Origin: Chloroflexota bacterium
GTDB lineage: Bacteria > Chloroflexota > Anaerolineae > 4572-78 > J111
NCBI GenBank assembly: GCA_003695455.1
Contig: RFJF01000399.1
Coordinates: 1-10,835 of the forward strand
DNA length: 10,835 bases
Direction: 5' to 3'
The position numbers and the translations under genes were made by a program. Below the pieces are notes generated by a model. That model saw only the letters and a program-made list of their open reading frames with translations. It did no database searches and was not told the DNA's origin. Numbering within the stretch: position 1 is the first letter of the stretch; every line of letters starts with the position of its first letter. Positions 6,943 to 10,835 of this stretch are shown one piece after another.

Positions 6943-8124
6943 ATGAAACACATCCTGAAGTTTTTTGTATTTGGTGGCGTGATTTTAGCTGCACTGTTTG
7001 CAGCGGCGCCCACATTTGCCCAGGGCGGCGGCACAACCCGGTCTGTTGCGCCGGACCTCACATTATTTACCCGTTACCCCATTCAGGAAGTGGCGCTGGG
7101 CGAAACCGTTAACATTGACCTGACACTCCGCACCCAGGAACAACCCCAAACCGTCAAACTGGAAGTGCAGGACCTGCCCGCAGGGTGGAACGCCTCGTTC
7201 AAGGGCGGCGGCGACAACATTCGCGCGGCCTATGTTGAACCGGAAGAAGACACCAAAATCAAATTACGGGTAGACCCGCCTGCCGATGTTGCCGGCGGTA
7301 CCTACGATTTTACCGTTATTGCCACCGGCGAAGGCCAAAAAAGTGTTTTGCCCATTGAGCTAATCATCAAAGACAAAGTACCCGCGCACCTCGCCTTCAG
7401 CACCGATTTGCCAACCCTGCGCGGCACGCTGAACTCGTCGTTCCGCTACGATGTCAAGCTGAAAAATGAAGGCGATGACGATTTAACTGTGAACCTCATT
7501 GCCGACGCGCCGCCGGGCTTTCAGGTAAATTTTAAACTCAGCGGCAAAGATGTAACCAGCATCCCCGTAAATGCCGGCGAAACCAAACGGATTACGGTAG
7601 AAGCCAAAGCCTACGCCGAACTTCCGGCCGATAGCTACCCCATCAATGTGCTGGCCCAGGGCGATAACGTGCAGGCTCAAATGGCGTTAACCGCAGAAGT
7701 TACCGGCCAACCCAAACTCAACGTCACCGCCCCGGACGGGCGACTGTCAGCCGAAGCATACGCCGGAGACTCTACCCCCATGACCATGATTGTAAAAAAT
7801 ACCGGCACGGCCCCCGTCAGAAACGTAAAATTATCGGCGAAGGCCCCCAACGGCTGGGAGGTGAACTTTGAGCCGGACAAAATCACAGAACTTGCCGCCG
7901 GCAAACAGATTGAAGTGACCACGCACCTGAAACCCGCCGATCAGGCCATTGCCGGCGACTACATGGTCACCTTCAAAGCCACGCCGGAAGACGGTGCCGC
8001 AGAATCCGCCGATTTCCGGATTACCGTGCTGACCTCAACCATGTGGGGTATTGTCGGCGTCGGGTTAATTGCGGTGGCGGTGGTGGTGATTGGCCTGGCT
8101 GTAACCCGCTTTGGCCGCCGGTAA
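6943..8124 (+). CDS. Secreted, membrane-anchored protein with three NEW3-like Ig-fold repeats
   Basis: A 393-residue extracytoplasmic protein. A signal peptide (Lys2, hydrophobic 8-22, likely cleavage after TFA at residue 27) leads to three homologous beta-sandwich repeats at about 38-143, 148-254 and 257-363. Each repeat carries the same internal motif: LPAGWNASF (78-86), APPGFQVNF (189-197) and APNGWEVNF (301-309). Each ends in an AG-x-Y-x-(F/V)-T-V-type strand. This is the NEW3/COG1470 pattern of uncharacterised membrane proteins. One membrane helix (about 367-388) and a short basic tail (RFGRR) make it type I, with its bulk outside the cell. The start has a good site, AAGGAG at 6928-6933. 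Its stop is 18 nt before the ABC ATPase start, so it is probably an accessory subunit of that transporter, but its ligand and exact job are unknown. Confidence 0.88.
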   Translation: MKHILKFFVFGGVILAALFAAAPTFAQGGGTTRSVAPDLTLFTRYPIQEVALGETVNIDLTLRTQEQPQTVKLEVQDLPAGWNASFKGGGDNIRAAYVEPEEDTKIKLRVDPPADVAGGTYDFTVIATGEGQKSVLPIELIIKDKVPAHLAFSTDLPTLRGTLNSSFRYDVKLKNEGDDDLTVNLIADAPPGFQVNFKLSGKDVTSIPVNAGETKRITVEAKAYAELPADSYPINVLAQGDNVQAQMALTAEVTGQPKLNVTAPDGRLSAEAYAGDSTPMTMIVKNTGTAPVRNVKLSAKAPNGWEVNFEPDKITELAAGKQIEVTTHLKPADQAIAGDYMVTFKATPEDGAAESADFRITVLTSTMWGIVGVGLIAVAVVVIGLAVTRFGRR

Positions 8125-8142
8125 ACGGAAAGGAGGTGCGCT

Positions 8143-9093
8143 ATGGCCGAAGTTGTGCTCAAGAGTAACAACCTCACCAAACGGTACAAAAAATTTACGG
8201 CGGTTGACAACCTGAACCTGAAAATCCATCAGGGCGAAGTGTTTGGCCTGCTGGGGCCTAACGGCTCCGGCAAAACCACCACCATTCTGATGCTGCTGGG
8301 GCTTACCGAACCCACATCGGGGTCGGTGCAGGTACTGGGGTTTGACCCCGCCCGCCAGCCGCTCAGCGTTAAGGCGCGCGTGGGGTATATGCCTGACCAG
8401 GTTGGTTTTTACGACAACCTGACCGCCAAAGAAAACCTGGCCTACATTGCCCGGCTCAACGGCATGTCGCGGACAGAGGCGGCTAACCGGATTGACGAGG
8501 CGCTGGAGCAGGTGGGGCTGGCAGATGTTGCAAACAAACGGGTTGGAACCTTCTCGCGGGGAATGCGCCAGCGGTTGGGCGTGGCAGATGTACTCATCAA
8601 ACAACCCCAACTGATTATCATGGACGAACCAACCCAGGGGCTGGACCCGCAAGCCGCCCATGATTTTCTGGACATCATCCGCGGCCTCAAATCTCAGGGA
8701 ATCACGGTGCTGTTGTCCTCTCACCTGCTGCCCCAGGTGCAAGAGGTGTGCGACCGGGTGGGGTTGTTCCACAAAGGCAAAATGGTGCTGGAGGGAACCG
8801 TGCCGGAGTTGGCCCAGCAGGTGCTGGGCGGCGCGTACCGCATTCACCTTGAAGCCGACGCGCCCGATACCCTGACCGATGCCCTGCGCAGCCTGGCCGG
8901 CGTGGTCAACGTAAACCACCACCAACGCATGTTTGAGGTAGAGGCCCAAAAAGACCTCCGCCCCGAAGCCGCCCGCGCCGTACTGGACACCGGCGGGCGC
9001 TTGCTGGCACTGAATATTGAACTTCCGGGGCTTGATGAAATCTACTCGCGGTACTTTAAACAGGAGGCGCAACATGTCACGGCAGCAGCTTGA
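8143..9093 (+). CDS. ABC transporter ATP-binding protein (ABC-2/NosF-like exporter type)
   Basis: A 316-residue cytoplasmic ATPase powering the permease encoded next. It has Walker A GPNGSGKT (38-45), Q-loop Gln86 in [12 protein letters not shown], signature FSRGMRQR (137-144), Walker B LIIMDEP (157-163) with Asp161 and catalytic Glu162, D-loop GLD (166-168) and H-loop His194. After the core of about 220 residues comes a C-terminal extension of about 95 residues, common in exporters of the CcmA/NosF group (COG1131). The start has a near-perfect ribosome site, AAAGGAGGTG (8129-8138). The end overlaps the permease gene by 20 bp. All catalytic residues are present, so it should be active. The substrate cannot be predicted from the ATPase. 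Confidence 0.95.
   Translation: MAEVVLKSNNLTKRYKKFTAVDNLNLKIHQGEVFGLLGPNGSGKTTTILMLLGLTEPTSGSVQVLGFDPARQPLSVKARVGYMPDQVGFYDNLTAKENLAYIARLNGMSRTEAANRIDEALEQVGLADVANKRVGTFSRGMRQRLGVADVLIKQPQLIIMDEPTQGLDPQAAHDFLDIIRGLKSQGITVLLSSHLLPQVQEVCDRVGLFHKGKMVLEGTVPELAQQVLGGAYRIHLEADAPDTLTDALRSLAGVVNVNHHQRMFEVEAQKDLRPEAARAVLDTGGRLLALNIELPGLDEIYSRYFKQEAQHVTAAA
9062..9067 (+). promoter_or_regulatory. Shine-Dalgarno site fixing the permease start inside the ATPase gene
   Basis: AGGAGG lies 6 nt before ATG 9074, within the last codons of the ATPase gene. It favours 9074 over the in-frame upstream start at 9017, which would add 19 residues with no membrane or ABC-2 character. Confidence 0.75.
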
Positions 9094-10060
9094 TAAAACC
9101 ACAAAAACCAAACGTGAAGGTTCGCCGTGGACCGGCCTGTGGGCCGTTGTCACCAAAGAAATGGCGGACCAACTGACCAGTACCCGCATGTTGATTCTGG
9201 AAGCCCTGATTTTTCTCACGGCGGCGGTTACAGTGTACGCCGCCGCACAAAACATACAGGATGCAGCCAACAAAGGTTCATTTCTCTTTTTGAAACTGTT
9301 CACCACGGGACAAAGCCCGGTTCCGGCGTTTATCGGCTTTCTGGGGTTTCTGGTTCCGCTAACAGCCATTGCGCTGGCCTTTGATTCAATCAACGGCGAA
9401 TTCAGCCAGCGAACCATGTCGCGGGTGCTGGCCCAACCCATCTACCGCGACGCCCTGTTGCTGGGTAAATTTATTGCCGGGTTGTTTACGCTGGCGCTGG
9501 TGCTAACCACCATCTGGCTGCTAATTATGGGGCTGGGCATCATCACCCTGGGCGTTCCCCCATCCGGCGAGGAAGTACTGCGCGGGCTGATGTTTTTGCT
9601 GGCTACCATTTTTTACGGCGGAATCTGGCTGGCGCTGGCCATGCTGTTTTCAATTATGTTCCGGCAAACTGCCACCGCCGCGCTGGCCTCGATTGCCGTG
9701 TGGCTGTTCTTCATGGTTTTCTGGCCCATCATTGCCGATATGGCCGCAAAAATACTGGCTCCCGTTCAGGTTGGATTACCGCAGGAGCTGCTGGCCCAGG
9801 CCCACATGCAATCTCTGTTGAGCCGTTTTTCGCCCAACACGCTCTACGCCGAAGCCATTGTGGCCATGCTCAACCCGGTAGTCCGTTCGCTGGGGCTGGT
9901 TCTGCCCTTCCAGCTACAGGGGGCCATTCTGGGCACACCGCTGCCCTTTAGCCAGAGTCTGGTGCTTATTTGGCCGCACCTGACCGGGCTGATTGCCGCA
10001 ACCCTGTTGCTGTTTGCGCTGGGGTACGTCATTTTCCAGCGCCGGGAAATTCGCGCGTAA
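9074..10060 (+). CDS. ABC-2/NosY-type transporter permease
   Basis: A 328-residue membrane subunit partnering the ATPase just upstream. A cytoplasmic N-terminus rich in Lys/Arg/Thr is followed by about six membrane segments, near residues 39-58, 85-104, 131-160, 170-194, 200-228 and 296-321. The segment [20 protein letters not shown] (103-122) followed by [13 protein letters not shown] is the D-x-I-x-G-E...GT-like...L-x-x-P...R-x-x-LLGK pattern of ABC-2 permeases of the NosY/COG1277 type, a coupling region facing the ATPase. A sizeable loop (about 229-295) lies before the last helix. It overlaps the ATPase gene by 20 bp, indicating coupled synthesis of the complex. A rho-independent terminator follows 21 nt after the stop, so the operon ends here with three genes. 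The substrate is unknown. Confidence 0.92.
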   Translation: MSRQQLDKTTKTKREGSPWTGLWAVVTKEMADQLTSTRMLILEALIFLTAAVTVYAAAQNIQDAANKGSFLFLKLFTTGQSPVPAFIGFLGFLVPLTAIALAFDSINGEFSQRTMSRVLAQPIYRDALLLGKFIAGLFTLALVLTTIWLLIMGLGIITLGVPPSGEEVLRGLMFLLATIFYGGIWLALAMLFSIMFRQTATAALASIAVWLFFMVFWPIIADMAAKILAPVQVGLPQELLAQAHMQSLLSRFSPNTLYAEAIVAMLNPVVRSLGLVLPFQLQGAILGTPLPFSQSLVLIWPHLTGLIAATLLLFALGYVIFQRREIRA

Positions 10061-10081
10061 AGTGCGCCGCCCCGTAAATTT

Positions 10082-10113
10082 ACGCCCGCCGAGCCAACAT
10101 CGGCGGGCGTTTT
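10082..10113 (+). terminator. Rho-independent terminator ending the NEW3/ABC operon
   Basis: A perfect 11-bp stem (ACGCCCGCCGA, 10082-10092, with TCGGCGGGCGT, 10100-10110) has a 7-nt loop and a T run at 10110-10113. It matches the terminator at 6741 at nearly every position, including the loop core GCCAAC. Confidence 0.88.
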
Positions 10114-10126
10114 ACGTTTGGCCTTG

Positions 10127-10170
10127 TTTAAGGTTGCTTTAAGGTTGGTTTGAACTGAGTTTAAAGTCAA
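10127..10170 (+). promoter_or_regulatory. Four 11-bp-spaced direct repeats, second copy of the putative OmpR/PhoB-family operator
   Basis: TTTAAGGTT starts at 10127 and again at 10138, TTTGAACTG at 10149 and TTTAAAGTC at 10160, all 11 bp apart. The last copy overlies the -35 position of the promoter with its -10 at 10187. The arrangement repeats that at 6783-6826 within 1 bp. Confidence 0.65.
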
Positions 10171-10183
10171 CGGGTTGCCCCGG

Positions 10184-10192
10184 TGCTATGAT
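10184..10192 (+). promoter_or_regulatory. Extended -10 promoter element upstream of the GldA-like ATPase gene
   Basis: TGCTATGAT: TATGAT (10187-10192) with an upstream TG, 16 nt after the repeat array. No consensus -35 hexamer is seen at 17 bp, fitting activator use. Transcription would start near 10199, giving a leader of about 40 nt. Confidence 0.6.
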
Positions 10193-10240
10193 GTGGGGTG
10201 GAAAATATTCGCAATTCGTCATTCATCAGCGGAGGAAGCG

Positions 10241-10835
10241 ATGATCAAAGTTTCTAATCTTTCAAAATCTTACGGCCCGGTACAGGCCCTCAACGGGGTG
10301 AGTTTTGAGGTGGCCCCCGGCGAAATTGTGGGCCTGCTTGGCCCCAACGGCGCCGGCAAATCCACCACCATCAAAATTCTCACCGGCTACCTGCAACCCG
10401 ATGGCGGCCAGGTGAGTGTGGATGGATTGGACGTTCTCACCCACACCCGGCAGGTGCAAGCTAAAATTGGTTATCTGCCGGAAAACGCCCCCCTTTACCC
10501 GGAACTGAGCGTGCAAACCTACCTGCGCCTCATGGCCGACCTGCGGGAAATCCCCCGCGATGAGCAAACTGACCGCATTTCAGAGGCGGTGTACGCCACC
10601 GCCCTGCAAGACCACCTCACCCGGCCCATCGGCGAGCTGAGCAAGGGGTATCGCCAGCGCGTGGGGCTGGCCCAGGCTATTTTGCACCGGCCCAAACTGC
10701 TCATTCTGGATGAGCCAACCGTTGGGCTGGACCCCACCCAAATTGTTGAAATCCGGCATCTCATCAAACGGCTGGCCCGGCACAGCACCATCCTCTTTTC
10801 ATCGCACATTTTGTCAGAGGTAGAAGCCGTTTGCG
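10241..10835 (+). CDS. GldA-like ABC transporter ATP-binding protein (3' partial)
   Basis: The first 198 residues of a cytoplasmic ABC ATPase running off the window. It has Walker A GPNGAGKS (34-41), signature LSKGYRQR (133-140), Walker B LLILDEP (153-159) with Asp158-Glu... at the catalytic pair DE, D-loop GLD (162-164) and H-loop His189 in FSSHILSEVE. The Q-loop region reads GYLPENAPLYPEL (77-89), with Glu81 where Gln is usual. That variant is familiar in the GldA/ABC-2 subgroup linked to large exporters with Gld-type or auxiliary domains. The ATG has GGAGGAA at 10231-10237, 3-5 nt upstream. It has its own promoter, so it begins a new transcript, and its permease should lie downstream outside the window. 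It is not a close copy of the ATPase at 8143. The substrate is unknown. Confidence 0.94.
   Translation, partial: MIKVSNLSKSYGPVQALNGVSFEVAPGEIVGLLGPNGAGKSTTIKILTGYLQPDGGQVSVDGLDVLTHTRQVQAKIGYLPENAPLYPELSVQTYLRLMADLREIPRDEQTDRISEAVYATALQDHLTRPIGELSKGYRQRVGLAQAILHRPKLLILDEPTVGLDPTQIVEIRHLIKRLARHSTILFSSHILSEVEAVC

Noticed and set aside
9017..9073. Longer N-terminus for the permease
   Set aside because: The ribosome site AGGAGG at 9062-9067 points to the ATG at 9074. The added residues overlap the ATPase gene and lack family similarity.
8065..9441. Long open frame of 458 codons on the minus strand
   Set aside because: It lies antisense to the end of the NEW3 gene, the whole ABC ATPase gene and the start of the permease gene, all of which have clear motifs. 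Its translation is low-complexity with no recognisable domain, and it has no sensible start signal. GC-rich genes often leave such antisense open frames.

Overview
The window is a moderately GC-rich bacterial segment, by eye in the high 50s percent GC. All genes lie on the plus strand in tight transport operons with strong AGGAGG-type ribosome sites. The style of the ClC proteins (two CBS domains plus a TrkA-C tail), the PRC-barrel tandem and the NEW3/ABC cluster resemble Chloroflexota (Anaerolineae/Ardenticatenia-like). That placement is an inference from protein style, not from a marker gene.

Region 1 (1-6704) is a chloride and cation transport operon. It holds the 3' part of a ClC chloride channel/antiporter (start outside the window), a GTG-started cation-chloride cotransporter (SLC12/CCC family) overlapping it by 8 bp, and 25 nt later a second, diverged ClC. 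The second ClC meets an in-frame amber codon (5907-5909) in the middle of its TrkA-C domain. The same reading frame then continues without a gap through the rest of that domain and a tandem of PRC-barrel-like domains to a TAA at 6702-6704. The intended product is therefore probably a 910-codon ClC-CBS-CBS-TrkA_C-PRC-PRC protein that is either broken by one nonsense change or read through. A rho-independent terminator (6741-6773) closes the operon.

Region 2 (6774-10111) is a three-gene export operon. It encodes a secreted, membrane-anchored protein with three NEW3-like Ig-fold repeats, an ABC ATPase and an ABC-2/NosY-type permease. It ends in a second terminator (10082-10113) nearly identical to the first.

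Region 3 (10114-10835) is a promoter followed by the 5' part of a GldA-like ABC ATPase that runs off the window.

The main non-coding signal is that both promoters (upstream of 6943 and of 10241) carry four direct repeats of a TTTAAGGTT-like element at an exact 11-bp period. The last repeat sits over the -35 position and a good -10 box follows. This is the layout of sites for OmpR/PhoB-type response regulators. It suggests that the two ABC systems are co-regulated and that the whole terminator-plus-promoter module exists in two copies here.
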